A model generated the notes under the pieces. It made no database searches, was not told the DNA's origin, and was given only the letters and a program-made list of their open reading frames with translations. From Candidatus Ruthia magnifica str. Cm (Calyptogena magnifica) (GTDB lineage: Bacteria > Pseudomonadota > Gammaproteobacteria > PS1 > Pseudothioglobaceae), in NCBI RefSeq assembly GCF_000015105.1, contig NC_008610.1:1054001-1118000 (forward strand): a DNA stretch of 64,000 nt, written 5' to 3'. Position 1 is the stretch's first letter, and each line of letters begins with the position of its first letter. Shown piece by piece: positions 18,314 to 33,138 of this stretch. The position numbers and the translations under genes were made by a program.

Positions 18314-20157
18314 ATTGAAATCTCCTCTAACTTTTTACCACCGTATATTTTATTAATGATTGCACGTGAGACAATAATGGCTGTAAACATGGAAGTAACA
18401 ATACCAATTGACAAGGTAATCGCAAAGCCTTTAATTGGCCCGGTACCAAAACTAAATAAAACTAATGCTGCAATTAATGTTGTAATATTAGCATCTGCAA
18501 TGGTCAGTAACGCTTTATCATAGCCGTTTGAAATGGCTTTTTGAATTTTGCTATTTACGCACAATTCTTCTTTAATACGCTCAAAAATTAATACATTGGC
18601 ATCTACCGCCATACCTACTGTGAGTACAATACCTGCAATACCTGGCAATGTCAGTGTGGCTTGTAATAAAGACAAAACAGACACAATCATCACCAAATTA
18701 AATGTCAAAGCCACATTGGCCACAATTCCAAATATACGGTAACGTATAGCCATAAATAACAAAACCAAAACAAACCCAACCAATACTGATGTCATGCCTT
18801 TAGTAATATTATCCGCACCAAGACTTGGGCCAATGGTGCGTTCCTCAATAATTTCAATTGGTGCCGAGAGTGAGCCTGCCCTTAATAATAACGCTAAATT
18901 ACGAGCTTCCCGAGCACTGTCAATCCCTGTAATTTGAAATCGTGATGAAAACGCACTCTGAATTGTGGCAGCATTAATAATATCTCTAGTGGTGGTATGT
19001 TTCTTAATGGTTTTTCCATTTTTAATTATGGTTTCAACCTTATTTTCAATAAAGACAACTGCCATACGATGATGTAAGTATTTTTTAGTTGTGTTAAGCA
19101 TTGCTCTACCACCAATACTATCAAGTGTGATATTCACCATTGGAATGTTATTTTCTTGATCAATACTAGACGCCGCACCCGTAATATTCTCACCCGTTGT
19201 GATAACGCGATCCTTTAACAATAAAGGGCTGCCATCTTTAAAATAATAGAGTTTTGAACCAATTGGCACACGTCCCGATTGGATGGCAATTTGTGGGTCA
19301 TTTTTTTCATCAACCAGTCTAAATTCTAAAGTTGCCACCGTACCTAAAATCTCTTTTGCTCTGGCTGTATCTTGTACACCTGGCAGTTGGACCATAATAC
19401 GCTCTGAGCTTTGTTGAATAATTGGTTCTGTCACGCCTAACTCATTAACTCGATTACGCAATGTTGTAATATTTTGTTTAAGTGCACTTTTTTTAGCTTG
19501 TCTTTGTGCACTTTCGCTAATACCTATATTTAACGATAATTCATCCGAATTATTATCAAGCATCACTAAATCACCCAATTCTAATTTAATTAACTGAGCT
19601 GCTTTGTCTTTTAATTCAGCGTGTTTAAAACGAATAACAATACTACCATTTTCTTGCTTGATACTCTTGTATAGTCTATCCTTACGCAATAAAACACGAA
19701 GCTCATTATATACTTTGTTCATTAAAGCTGAAATTACCGTCTCCATATCAACTTCTAATAAGAAATACACACCGCCCCTAAGGTCCAAACCAAGCGACAT
19801 GGCTTTACCGCCAAGGATTGTCAGCCAAACTGGCACAGAAGGCGCTAAATTTAACGCCACCACGTAACGACGGCCTAATGCCTGCTTAAGCACGTCTTTA
19901 GCTAAAAGCTGTTGTGTATTATCCTTAAACCGCACCAAAATTCTTTGATTGGTTAATTCAACAGATTTAAACTCAATTTGTTGAGCTTTTAATACATTTT
20001 TAATTTTATTCAAATCTTGGTCAACAATCAAAGTATTTCCTACACTTGATACTTGAACTGCTAAATCAGAGCCGAATATATTTGGCAACGCGTACAACAT
20101 TGAAAGCAATAAAACAAATATAATCAATGCATTCTTAAGCCTTGAGTAATGATTCAT
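18310..20157 (-). CDS. secD: Protein translocase subunit SecD
   Basis: The 615-residue protein has an N-terminal membrane anchor, a large periplasmic part beginning after MSLGLDLRGGVYFLLEVD, and six membrane segments toward the C-terminus with GMAVDANVLIFERIKEE, the paired motif to that in SecF. ELGVTEPIIQQ and RIMVQLPGVQD are typical P1-domain stretches. Length equals E. coli SecD (615). It lies 16 bases after yajC and is coupled to secF. Confidence 0.97.
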   Translation of the reverse strand: MNHYSRLKNALIIFVLLLSMLYALPNIFGSDLAVQVSSVGNTLIVDQDLNKIKNVLKAQQIEFKSVELTNQRILVRFKDNTQQLLAKDVLKQALGRRYVVALNLAPSVPVWLTILGGKAMSLGLDLRGGVYFLLEVDMETVISALMNKVYNELRVLLRKDRLYKSIKQENGSIVIRFKHAELKDKAAQLIKLELGDLVMLDNNSDELSLNIGISESAQRQAKKSALKQNITTLRNRVNELGVTEPIIQQSSERIMVQLPGVQDTARAKEILGTVATLEFRLVDEKNDPQIAIQSGRVPIGSKLYYFKDGSPLLLKDRVITTGENITGAASSIDQENNIPMVNITLDSIGGRAMLNTTKKYLHHRMAVVFIENKVETIIKNGKTIKKHTTTRDIINAATIQSAFSSRFQITGIDSAREARNLALLLRAGSLSAPIEIIEERTIGPSLGADNITKGMTSVLVGFVLVLLFMAIRYRIFGIVANVALTFNLVMIVSVLSLLQATLTLPGIAGIVLTVGMAVDANVLIFERIKEELCVNSKIQKAISNGYDKALLTIADANITTLIAALVLFSFGTGPIKGFAITLSIGIVTSMFTAIIVSRAIINKIYGGKKLEEISI

Positions 20158-20173
20158 AATGGTTATCTTTTAA

Positions 20174-20515
20174 TTAAATTTTAGCACTGCCTTTTGGCAT
20201 TTTTTGGTTAATACCTTGCTTTTGCAGCTTAACCACAATACCATCAGCAATTTCCAATATTGCAAAAGATTCATCCACAGAAATAACTTTACCAATCACA
20301 CCACCATTAGTAACAACTTCATCGCCCTTTTTTAATGTTAGTAATAACGTTTTATGTTCCTTGGCGCGTTTTTGTTGTGGTCTGATGAGTAAAAAATACA
20401 TCAACACAAACATAACTAATAAAAACGGCAATCCACCCCATGGATCTGAAATACTACCCTCTGATACTGAACCTTCTGCAAATACAGGTGCAATGATTAA
20501 ATCTAGTAAATTCAT
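20174..20515 (-). CDS. yajC: Preprotein translocase subunit YajC
   Basis: The 113-residue protein has one membrane segment (FLLVMFVLMYFLLIRPQQK) preceded by a short outer stretch and followed by KGDEVVTNGGVIGKV, both typical of YajC. It associates with SecDF in the inner membrane. It is the first sec gene of the cluster, lying 21 bases after serS on the same strand, so all may be one transcript. The usual upstream tgt and queA are not present here. Confidence 0.96.
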   Translation of the reverse strand: MNLLDLIIAPVFAEGSVSEGSISDPWGGLPFLLVMFVLMYFLLIRPQQKRAKEHKTLLLTLKKGDEVVTNGGVIGKVISVDESFAILEIADGIVVKLQKQGINQKMPKGSAKI

Positions 20516-20536
20516 TTTATTTCCTTATGTAAAAAA

Positions 20537-21862
<1,326 letters not shown>

Positions 21863-21910
21863 CTAATTATACTAGGTTTGACTTTAAAAACTAACTTCGA
21901 AAATTATACT

Positions 21911-22198
21911 ATGTTTAATTCATTTTCAAGTAGTGATGCTTGTAAACTGTTAGCTAATGGTGCTCAATTAGTTGATGTTCGTTCTAGTAGCGAATTTGCC
22001 CAAGGCGCATTACCAAATGCAATCAATCTGCCACTACAATCCATCATGAGTGCTGACCAAATCATCGACCGTAACAAAGTCATTATTCTTTATTGCGTTA
22101 CAGGCACTCGCTCATCAATTGCTAAAAATTATTTAATTCAAATAGGTTATGAAAATGTTAATGATTTAGGCTCCTTTAAGAACTATAACTGCGAATAG
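21911..22198 (+). CDS. Single-domain rhodanese-like protein
   Basis: The 95-residue product is one rhodanese domain: LVDVRSSSEFAQGALPNAINLP, then the active-site loop YCVTGTRSSIA with the catalytic Cys. It resembles GlpE/PspE-type sulfurtransferases that move sulfane sulfur to thiols or cyanide. The frame opens earlier at a TTG (21878), but the ATG at 21911 gives the normal rhodanese start. No signal peptide is seen, so it is cytoplasmic. The physiological acceptor is unknown. In a sulfur oxidiser it could help handle persulfide (inference). Confidence 0.85.
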   Translation: MFNSFSSSDACKLLANGAQLVDVRSSSEFAQGALPNAINLPLQSIMSADQIIDRNKVIILYCVTGTRSSIAKNYLIQIGYENVNDLGSFKNYNCE

Positions 22199-22227
22199 TA
22201 CACACAATAATGGTATAAACTAGTACC

Positions 22228-22860
22228 ATGAGAGTTAAAAGCACTTGGCACAAAACCCAAGTTAAAACCATTGACGATATTGCCGGTGCGTTAGCATTTA
22301 ACTCGTGGCGTATTACTAAAAATCATTTAGAAGATCTAATTAACGAAGCTTTCATAATTGAAAAAGCACAAGTATTTGACATAATTTCTGAGTACTTATG
22401 CTTTCTAATTCAGTGTATTGATAGATTAGTATTTAACAAATTAGATGCTAAGCAACGTCAATTATTGATTATCAAGTTAACCAAACAATTAGCTATTTAT
22501 TTTCACGAAAACAAACAAGATCGTATTGGCCCAGGTAAATTTTGGAAGGATTTTATTCAAATTTATAATGCTAGGTCTCAAGATTACGCCAATTATGAAT
22601 TTACAAATAATAAGATTAATTATCACTTCTTAAGATATTTTGCAGAGAAAATTAAAAAAGCCATGACTCATGCCGATTCAGAATGGATTGTCCAACAAAT
22701 TATTGAAATCCAAGCCCCAAAAGCCTTTAAATCAATCAAAAAAAGCGTTAAAAATTTAGTAGCAGTTGAAAAAATAATATCCAAAACTGAACAAATAAAA
22801 AATAAAAAAAATAAAATTCCCAGATCTAAACGCAAATCAACCTACCCTGACTTGCAATAA
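22228..22860 (+). CDS. Conserved-looking protein of unknown function
   Basis: I do not recognise this 210-residue protein. It is rich in Lys and Ile, has no signal peptide or membrane segment, and ends in a basic tail (about 180-205) that could bind nucleic acid. TIDDIAGALAFNSWRITKNHLEDL and KFWKDFIQIYNARSQDYANYE look like structured helices. The intact frame beside eroded sequence suggests it is under selection. It follows the rhodanese gene by 29 bases and could share its transcript. Confidence 0.7.
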   Translation: MRVKSTWHKTQVKTIDDIAGALAFNSWRITKNHLEDLINEAFIIEKAQVFDIISEYLCFLIQCIDRLVFNKLDAKQRQLLIIKLTKQLAIYFHENKQDRIGPGKFWKDFIQIYNARSQDYANYEFTNNKINYHFLRYFAEKIKKAMTHADSEWIVQQIIEIQAPKAFKSIKKSVKNLVAVEKIISKTEQIKNKKNKIPRSKRKSTYPDLQ

Positions 22861-22993
22861 ACCCAATCCACCCAGATAATGCTCAATGATATCAAAGCTA
22901 ACATAATTGCAATATGCTAAATTGTGGCGGGCATAACAACATTCTAAATGCAAAAGTCTAATTTATAACGAAGAGTGCATTCATAATTTATAT

Positions 22994-23245
22994 GAATGGG
23001 TGTACAACTAACTCGTTCAATAGAAAAAAATGATGAATTACTAGTGGTTGATTTTTGGATAACTTAATACGGGCTGCAAAACATTCGCCCCATTTTTTTA
23101 AAAATTCGATTTATCAAAATAAAAACTGCATCTCCAGCAAAGCCCAATATTAGTCATCTTTAAAAATGGTAAAGAAATAGACCGCATCTCTAGCGCTAAG
23201 TGTACTAGATTTTACTAATTGAATTAATCAACATATACAGGAAAA
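22994..23245 (+). pseudogene. Remnant of a thioredoxin
   Basis: TRSIEKNDELLVVDFW is followed by ITxYGLQNIRPI (x is a stop), which aligns with the thioredoxin stretch VDFWAEWCGPCKMIAPI; both active-site cysteines and one Trp are gone. Further on, ILVIFKNGKEIDRI matches the TLxxFKNGE segment after the cis-Pro. Frameshifts and stops separate the pieces. The boundaries are approximate. It lies between the unknown gene ending at 22860 and the 5S rRNA. Confidence 0.72.
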
Positions 23246-23264
23246 ACCATTTAGGAAATAAAAA

Positions 23265-23381
23265 CCTAGCAATGTCCTACTCTCACATGGGGAAACCCCA
23301 CACTACCATCGGCGCTAAGTGGTTTCACTTCTGAGTTCGGGATGGGATCAGGTGGGTCACACTCGCTATTGTCGCTAGGCA
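23265..23381 (-). rRNA. rrf: 5S ribosomal RNA
   Basis: On the minus strand the sequence begins TGCCTAGCGACAATAGCG and ends CATTGCTAGG, whose ends pair. The conserved internal CCGAACTCAGAAGTGAAAC and GATGGTAGTGTGG segments are present. It is the last gene of the rRNA operon, about 160 bases after the 23S 3' end. The ends are estimated to within a few bases. Confidence 0.95.
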
Positions 23382-23542
23382 AACTGGCTTTTAAAAAAAA
23401 TTAAAAAGTTTTTATATCTTGGCTACAAGTAAACCAGAAGATATAACAATTAAACACATTACACAAAGTTTATAGCTTATCAGCGTATTGCATGACACAT
23501 CAGCACAAAAATTACAGATTCACTCAAATAATTTAGATGTTA

Positions 23543-26452
<2,910 letters not shown>

Positions 26453-26774
26453 AACTCTAAAGTATCTGTTATGGCTAGTATTTCACCCTGAAGTCACAAA
26501 TTGTGATAAATCACAATCGGTGAATTCTTTACTTCATTGCTAGTTTTTACACTAGCGATGAGAATCCATATTTTTTGAAATTGTTATGTCAATGCAATAC
26601 ACCAATGAAAACTGTCATCACAACAGTCTTTCGCGTTGTTATATTGTATATTTATAAACTTTACTTCATGTATTAAATTGTTAAAGAGCTCCATACCCGA
26701 AGGCATGGTATAAAAACTTAAACAAAGCAACGATTTAAAATTGTCTTGTTTAAGTTTTTAAATAAAAGAATATT
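26453..26774 (-). other. Spacer between tRNA-Ala and 23S rRNA
   Basis: About 320 bases hold no gene. They contain a boxA antitermination signal (26679-26690) and, near 26453, the 5' side of the 23S processing stem. Confidence 0.7.
26679..26690 (-). promoter_or_regulatory. boxA antitermination element before 23S
   Basis: On the minus strand AGCTCTTTAACA followed by ATTTAATA closely matches the boxA consensus TGCTCTTTAACA of rRNA operons, where NusB-S10 binds to prevent Rho termination. Confidence 0.75.
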
Positions 26775-26850
26775 TGGTGGAGCCAGGGAGGATCGAACTC
26801 CCGACCTCTTGCGTGCAAGGCAAGCGCTCTCCCAGCTGAGCTATGGCCCC
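26775..26850 (-). tRNA. tRNA-Ala (anticodon UGC)
   Basis: Minus-strand cloverleaf of 76 nt, starting GGGGCCATAGCTCAGCTGGG, with anticodon loop CTTGCACG (TGC), T-loop GTTCGATCC and encoded CCA. The 16S-Ile-Ala-23S arrangement is the common gammaproteobacterial one. Confidence 0.97.
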
Positions 26851-26974
26851 TCACTTGTCTATTTTTCATTCTACGTGACTACAGTAAAAATTGTAATCCT
26901 GTATTTTACAAGAAAGACTCAACTGGGCTTGTGTTAAAGTTATTGAAAGTCTGACATGGTTAAAACGCAAAATT

Positions 26975-27051
<77 letters not shown>

Positions 27052-27268
27052 AAAATTACTTGTCTATTTTTCATTCTTCTACGTTATTTTCTTCACTCAG
27101 TTTGCTATATAGCTATTACCACACTCCTACCTTCACTAAAAAAAATGCCTTGAATAATAAAAAAATATCCTACGTAATTACTATAAAAGTTATCATGAAA
27201 AGTGTAATGTAATTCTTCTTATCTTTATAATCATCAAACAACTTGTTGTGGACACTCATACTCTTTAT

Positions 27269-28812
<1,544 letters not shown>

Positions 28813-28965
28813 TCAATTCTAACTATTTAGAACATTAGCAATATTTAAATGAATGAATTTGCTTTACGTTCAATTTTTTTAAAAGCTTATTTGCTTTAGT
28901 TTTTAAATGTGCACTTGCACAATTTTATTGTACGAGTGCCCACACAAGTTGTTTGATAGTTTTTT

Positions 28966-28976
28966 TTTAAAGAACA
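28966..28976 (-). promoter_or_regulatory. boxA in the rRNA leader
   Basis: On the minus strand TGTTCTTTAAA lies in the leader about 155 bases before the 16S 5' end and matches the boxA core. It pairs functionally with the second boxA before 23S. Confidence 0.65.
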
Positions 28977-29025
28977 ACTACAACATAAACAGTCAAAGCA
29001 ATTTTTGATGCAATTAAAGTTCGAA

Positions 29026-29053
29026 AGTATACAGCTAACTGATAATCTGTCAA
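29026..29053 (-). promoter_or_regulatory. rRNA operon sigma-70 promoter
   Basis: On the minus strand TTGACA (29053-29048) and TATACT (29031-29026) are separated by 16 bases, a near-consensus promoter. Transcription would start near 29019, giving a leader of about 205 nt before 16S. The 28813-29152 region holds no gene; this promoter and boxA are what I see in it. Confidence 0.8.
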
Positions 29054-29152
29054 GCGTTATTTTAAACTTTTATTTTTCGACTTCCTTGCATTAAAAACAA
29101 AGATTGTTTATGAACAGTGAAAGTGCAGAATTATACTAAGAAAAACACTGGC

Positions 29153-29653
29153 TCAAGTGTTATTAACATTGTTTTTACAAGGAGTTAATTTATCTTCTGA
29201 AACTACTCTATTAAGCCATTTATCGGCTTCGTCAATATCAACAATTGTATGATTGACATTCACCATTTCAAAATCATTATCGTTCCAACCCTTAATGCCC
29301 ATTTTTAATGAACGTACCTTAGTAAAACCCATTTGTTGCATAGTAAAGACTGTAAGTGTGCTACGATTACCTGAGCGGCAAATTACAACAATATTTTGGT
29401 CTCTTGCTTGTGCCAACTCGGGCACAGTGTCATCATAATTCCAAACACAAGCGCTCTCAAGTACGCCCCTAGGTACATGAATTGAACATTTAATGTGCAT
29501 CGTATCAAATTCATTTTGCTCGCGAATATCTAGTAATATTAAATCGGTATTGTGCTTAATTTCTTCTTCCAAATTCCATGGAAACACTTCATCCACTGTT
29601 GCTAGTGCTTGTGCCACTAGTTTTTGATATCCATCCATTGACTCTATTTGCAA
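29153..29653 (-). CDS. Rhodanese-domain protein in the two-component operon
   Basis: The 166-residue protein has a rhodanese domain (about 30-125): LILLDIREQNEFDTMHIKCS, then the loop VVICRSGNRSTL with the catalytic Cys, then GIKGWNDND. An extra N-terminal helix and a C-terminal tail containing one Cys (TPCKNN) flank it. No signal peptide is seen. Its start overlaps the response-regulator stop by ten bases, so it is co-translated with the kinase and regulator. This suggests a sulfur- or thiol-linked role in that signalling unit (inference). It differs from the shorter rhodanese at 21911. Confidence 0.85.
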   Translation of the reverse strand: MQIESMDGYQKLVAQALATVDEVFPWNLEEEIKHNTDLILLDIREQNEFDTMHIKCSIHVPRGVLESACVWNYDDTVPELAQARDQNIVVICRSGNRSTLTVFTMQQMGFTKVRSLKMGIKGWNDNDFEMVNVNHTIVDIDEADKWLNRVVSEDKLTPCKNNVNNT

Positions 29654-30273
29654 TAGTCTTTTTGTGTCACCATGACTGCCACTTCAACGCGTGAACTAAG
29701 TGATAATTTTTTAAGAATTGACTTAACGTGAAGTTTGACTGTGCCATCGGAGATGCCTAACTCTCTAGCAATAACTTTATTGCTATAACCACTAGATACT
29801 TGACAGGCAACTTCTTTTTCTCGACTAGTTAAGGAATCAAACGAAGGTTCATTATCGGTTAATTCGTCTCGCAGAGCTTTTGCTAGTATATATGTCATGT
29901 CTTGTGCAACAACAATTGAGCCTTTAACAACTTCATTTAAAGCATCGACCAACTCATCTGGATCCATATCCTTTAATAAATAACCTTGGGCACCATGTTT
30001 AAGACAATTACGTAAATCATACTCTTGAGTGCTGGTGGTTAACATTACAATTGGTGTAGTGATATTTTTTTCTTTAAGCGTTTTTAATACTTCGAGTCCA
30101 GACATTTGTGGCATACGTAAATCTAGTAGAATAATATCCACTGATAAAGAAGGGATTTCTGCCAAACCTTGTTCTGGAGAAGCAGCGGCACTGGCACTAA
30201 TTTGTTTAGACTCTAATAAGGCAATGAGCCCGTTACGAAATAAAGTGTGGTCGTCAATAATATAGATTTTCAT
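29644..30273 (-). CDS. NarL/FixJ-type response regulator
   Basis: The 209-residue protein has a receiver domain (1-120: IIDDHTLFRNG, phospho-acceptor Asp51 in IILLDLRMPQMSG, Thr in MLTTSTQ, Lys in YLLKDMD). A LuxR-type helix-turn-helix follows (about 145-205: LTSREKEVACQVSSGYSNKVIARELGISDGTVKLHVKSI in outline). The frame opens earlier at 30303, but the ATG at 30273 gives the standard receiver start. Its start overlaps the kinase stop by four bases. The partner is the NarX-like kinase, so it may respond to nitrate, redox or another respiratory signal. No target site is known here. Confidence 0.9.
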   Translation of the reverse strand: MKIYIIDDHTLFRNGLIALLESKQISASAAASPEQGLAEIPSLSVDIILLDLRMPQMSGLEVLKTLKEKNITTPIVMLTTSTQEYDLRNCLKHGAQGYLLKDMDPDELVDALNEVVKGSIVVAQDMTYILAKALRDELTDNEPSFDSLTSREKEVACQVSSGYSNKVIARELGISDGTVKLHVKSILKKLSLSSRVEVAVMVTQKDYCK

Positions 30274-31754
30274 GATAATTTCGGAAGGTTGACGATAACG
30301 CATGTACCTTCATCGACTTCTGATTCAATTTCAATACTAGCACCAATTCTTATTGCTCGTTCTTTCATAATATTCATGCCAATATTATTCCCCATTATTT
30401 CGCTTTCATTTTGGTCTTTTTCAAATCCAATGCCATCATCCTCAATAAGCAATTGACAATTAGGTTCTACCAAAAGCAAAACACGCACATTGCGAGCTTT
30501 GGCGTGTTTACGTATATTAGATAATGCTTCTTGAATAATACGCATAATTTGCATTTCTACTTCTGGGGATACTTGCAGCTTACCCTCAACTTGTAAATAA
30601 GTAGTAATGCCTTCTTCTGACATAAATCGATTGAGTAAGTTTGTCAAAGAAACCTCAATCCCTTTAGGGTCTAATGGCATACGAAAATTACACATCAGTT
30701 CACGCAACTCTTGATTTGCTTGAGTAATATTAGACTGTAAACTCAATACTTTGTCACTCGCATCAGATTTTTTGCCTGTTTTAAGCATATTCCCAAGTAC
30801 CGTTACTTGCAATTTTAAACTGTAAATAGTTTGAGCTAATGAATCATGTATCTCTTGTGATAAAAATAAACGTTCTTGTGACAATTCCATGCGTTTGGTT
30901 TGAGCATCTAGGCGGGCTTTATCTAATGCAATAGCGATATTTTCAGCAATAGAACTAAGAAGCGCACGTTCATCAAAAGTCAGTGAGGGCAATGTATCAA
31001 AAAATAAATTAAAAGTGCCCAGTGTTTTTCCATGATACTTAAGTGGAATAAATATCGTACCAACACTTGCTTTGGTTTGAGATTTTTTACCAACGCATTG
31101 TGCACAAGTATGTACACTAAATTGCACATAAGTATCACTTGCCATAGCGATTTCGCCACAAAAACAATCTGCACTTAATACATCTGTCACCTGACCTTGT
31201 CTATCAATAACACCTTGTGTCGCAACCAGATGGAGCTGACCATCGTCAGATAAACTGCGTGCAGCACCTGATGAAGCGCCAATCATATTAATAAAAATAT
31301 GTAAAAAGTGTGTAAATAATTCGTCAATCGAATGCATTTTATTAAGTTTTGATGACACGCTATACAGTGTCTCTAAAGAAGCAGATTTTTTACTTAAACG
31401 TTGAATTTGCTTGTTTAAAATGCTTTCCATGTCATCATATAGATGTTGATTTTCATCAATCAAATGATTAATGGCTTTTGCAACAGGCTGAAATGTGGTT
31501 CTTTGATGATCGCTTAAACGTACGCTTTGATTAGATTTATAACCATCTATCCAACTTTGTAAATCACTAAATGGTGATAAAAAATCTTGACGAATGGACA
31601 AGTAAAGACCTAAATAAACCAACAGAATTAGGACAATCAATAACATATCCACGATATTAGTCATTGTATAAGCAAGCACCACTTCATACATCAACAAGGG
31701 CGAGAACAAAATCGTGACCAAAAAGTAAATATAAAATTTTATTTTAATATTCAT
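30270..31754 (-). CDS. NarX-like sensor histidine kinase lacking a periplasmic sensor domain
   Basis: The 494-residue protein has two membrane segments (about 6-28 and 34-54) with almost no loop, a HAMP-like linker, a coiled coil (about 95-130), then a GAF-like domain (about 130-290). It ends in a HisKA_3 box with His303 in LSQEIHDSLAQTIYSL and an ATPase domain (IIQEALSNIRKHAKA, DDGIGF). NarX and NarQ carry a nitrate-binding periplasmic domain between the membrane segments; here it is absent. The GAF region holds Cys197, Cys199, Cys217 and Cys220, a spacing suited to metal, cluster or thiol sensing. I infer cytoplasmic redox or ligand sensing. Confidence 0.88.
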   Translation of the reverse strand: MNIKIKFYIYFLVTILFSPLLMYEVVLAYTMTNIVDMLLIVLILLVYLGLYLSIRQDFLSPFSDLQSWIDGYKSNQSVRLSDHQRTTFQPVAKAINHLIDENQHLYDDMESILNKQIQRLSKKSASLETLYSVSSKLNKMHSIDELFTHFLHIFINMIGASSGAARSLSDDGQLHLVATQGVIDRQGQVTDVLSADCFCGEIAMASDTYVQFSVHTCAQCVGKKSQTKASVGTIFIPLKYHGKTLGTFNLFFDTLPSLTFDERALLSSIAENIAIALDKARLDAQTKRMELSQERLFLSQEIHDSLAQTIYSLKLQVTVLGNMLKTGKKSDASDKVLSLQSNITQANQELRELMCNFRMPLDPKGIEVSLTNLLNRFMSEEGITTYLQVEGKLQVSPEVEMQIMRIIQEALSNIRKHAKARNVRVLLLVEPNCQLLIEDDGIGFEKDQNESEIMGNNIGMNIMKERAIRIGASIEIESEVDEGTCVIVNLPKLS

Positions 31755-31787
31755 ATTTTTAGTTTCAAACTAAAAGGCAATTTTCCC

Positions 31788-33131
31788 TTATTTCCCAATA
31801 CAAAAAGAAGAAAATATTTCACCAAGCAAATCATCTGATGAAAACTCTCCAGTAATACTACCCATGAATTGACCAGCAAAGCGCAAATCTTCAGCCATTA
31901 ACTCTACTACGCCATTTTCTAATTGCATAATAGCGTTGTCAATAGATGCTAATGATTCTTCTAGAGCAATGATATGACGCTTTCTGGACAGCACAACTCC
32001 TTCTGAAAAATCTTCTAATCCTGCAATATCGGACAACTCTTTTCGTAACAGCTCCATACCTTTTGAATGCTTAGCTGAAATTGACAATTGAACGATATTG
32101 TTAATCATTTCTTTCTTAACAGCACCACTTATTAAATCCACTTTATTTTTGATTAGCAATAAAGGTTGATCATCTATATTTTTAGGCAGTATTGAAAAAT
32201 CTGGCTTGTCATCTTGCGCATCAAACACCATTAACACTACATCAGCACGCTCAATTTCAAAATGCGCTCTTTTGATACCTTCTTTTTCTATCTTATCATC
32301 ACTATCATGAAGACCTGCTGTATCAATAATATTAAGCGGCATACCATTTACACAAATGGTTTCTTTTAATACATCACGTGTTGTACCTGCAATATCAGTC
32401 ACAATAGCGCTAGATTCTTGTGTGAGCGCATTCAGTAATGAAGACTTGCCAGCATTGGGCTTGCCAGCAATAACAACATTTAGCCCTTCTCGTAAAATTA
32501 CGCCTTGTGTGGCAGATTTTAAAATAGTTTCAACCGCTTGTTTAATACCTTTTGCTTTAAGTTTAACTTGTTCAAACTGTAAAAAATCAATTTCCTCATC
32601 TGAAAAATCAATAGTCGCTTCAACAAAAACTCGAAGTTCGACAATAGATTTGGTAAGTGCATTCACTTGATTAGAAAACTCGCCTGACAAAGACCTAAAT
32701 GCTGACTTGGAGGCACGTTTTGAATTGGCATTAATCATATCTGCCACCGCTTCTGCTTGCACCAAGTTCATTTTTCCGTTTAAAAAAGCACGTTTTGAAA
32801 ATTCACCTGGATCGGCCGGTTTTGCACCCATCGATATAACAGATTCTAATAAACAGCACATTACACTCATACCTCCATGACCTTGAAATTCTAATATATC
32901 TTCGCCTGTAAATGAATGCGGCTTAGGGAAAAAAAGAGCAATACCTTTATCTATTTCATCGTTTTCTTGGTCAAAAAATAAACCATAATGCGCATAACGC
33001 GGCTTGGGAACAAATCCAAGCATTTTTTTTGCAATCACTTTGCATAACGGCCCTGATACACGTACCACACCAATACCACCTTTACAAACACCACTAGCCA
33101 ATGCACAAATTGTTGTTTCACTACTGTTCAT
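31788..33131 (-). CDS. mnmE: tRNA modification GTPase MnmE
   Basis: The 447-residue protein has the N-terminal tetrahydrofolate-binding domain (DTICALAS-like start, EFQGHGG), a helical domain, the GTPase domain with the P-loop AGKPNAGKSSLLNAL, DIAGTTRD (switch I) and DTAGLHD, and the C-terminal CIGK with the essential Cys. With MnmG it makes 5-carboxymethylaminomethyluridine at U34. It lies 33 bases before the kinase gene and 7 after gshA, all on the minus strand. The usual oxaA/yidC neighbours are absent. Confidence 0.97.
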   Translation of the reverse strand: MNSSETTICALASGVCKGGIGVVRVSGPLCKVIAKKMLGFVPKPRYAHYGLFFDQENDEIDKGIALFFPKPHSFTGEDILEFQGHGGMSVMCCLLESVISMGAKPADPGEFSKRAFLNGKMNLVQAEAVADMINANSKRASKSAFRSLSGEFSNQVNALTKSIVELRVFVEATIDFSDEEIDFLQFEQVKLKAKGIKQAVETILKSATQGVILREGLNVVIAGKPNAGKSSLLNALTQESSAIVTDIAGTTRDVLKETICVNGMPLNIIDTAGLHDSDDKIEKEGIKRAHFEIERADVVLMVFDAQDDKPDFSILPKNIDDQPLLLIKNKVDLISGAVKKEMINNIVQLSISAKHSKGMELLRKELSDIAGLEDFSEGVVLSRKRHIIALEESLASIDNAIMQLENGVVELMAEDLRFAGQFMGSITGEFSSDDLLGEIFSSFCIGK

Positions 33132-33138
33132 TAATTTT

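Noticed and set aside
28813-29152. A second promoter in the rRNA leader besides the TTGACA/TATACT pair.
   Set aside because: Other -10-like hexamers occur in this AT-rich stretch, but none has a matching -35 box at a normal spacing.
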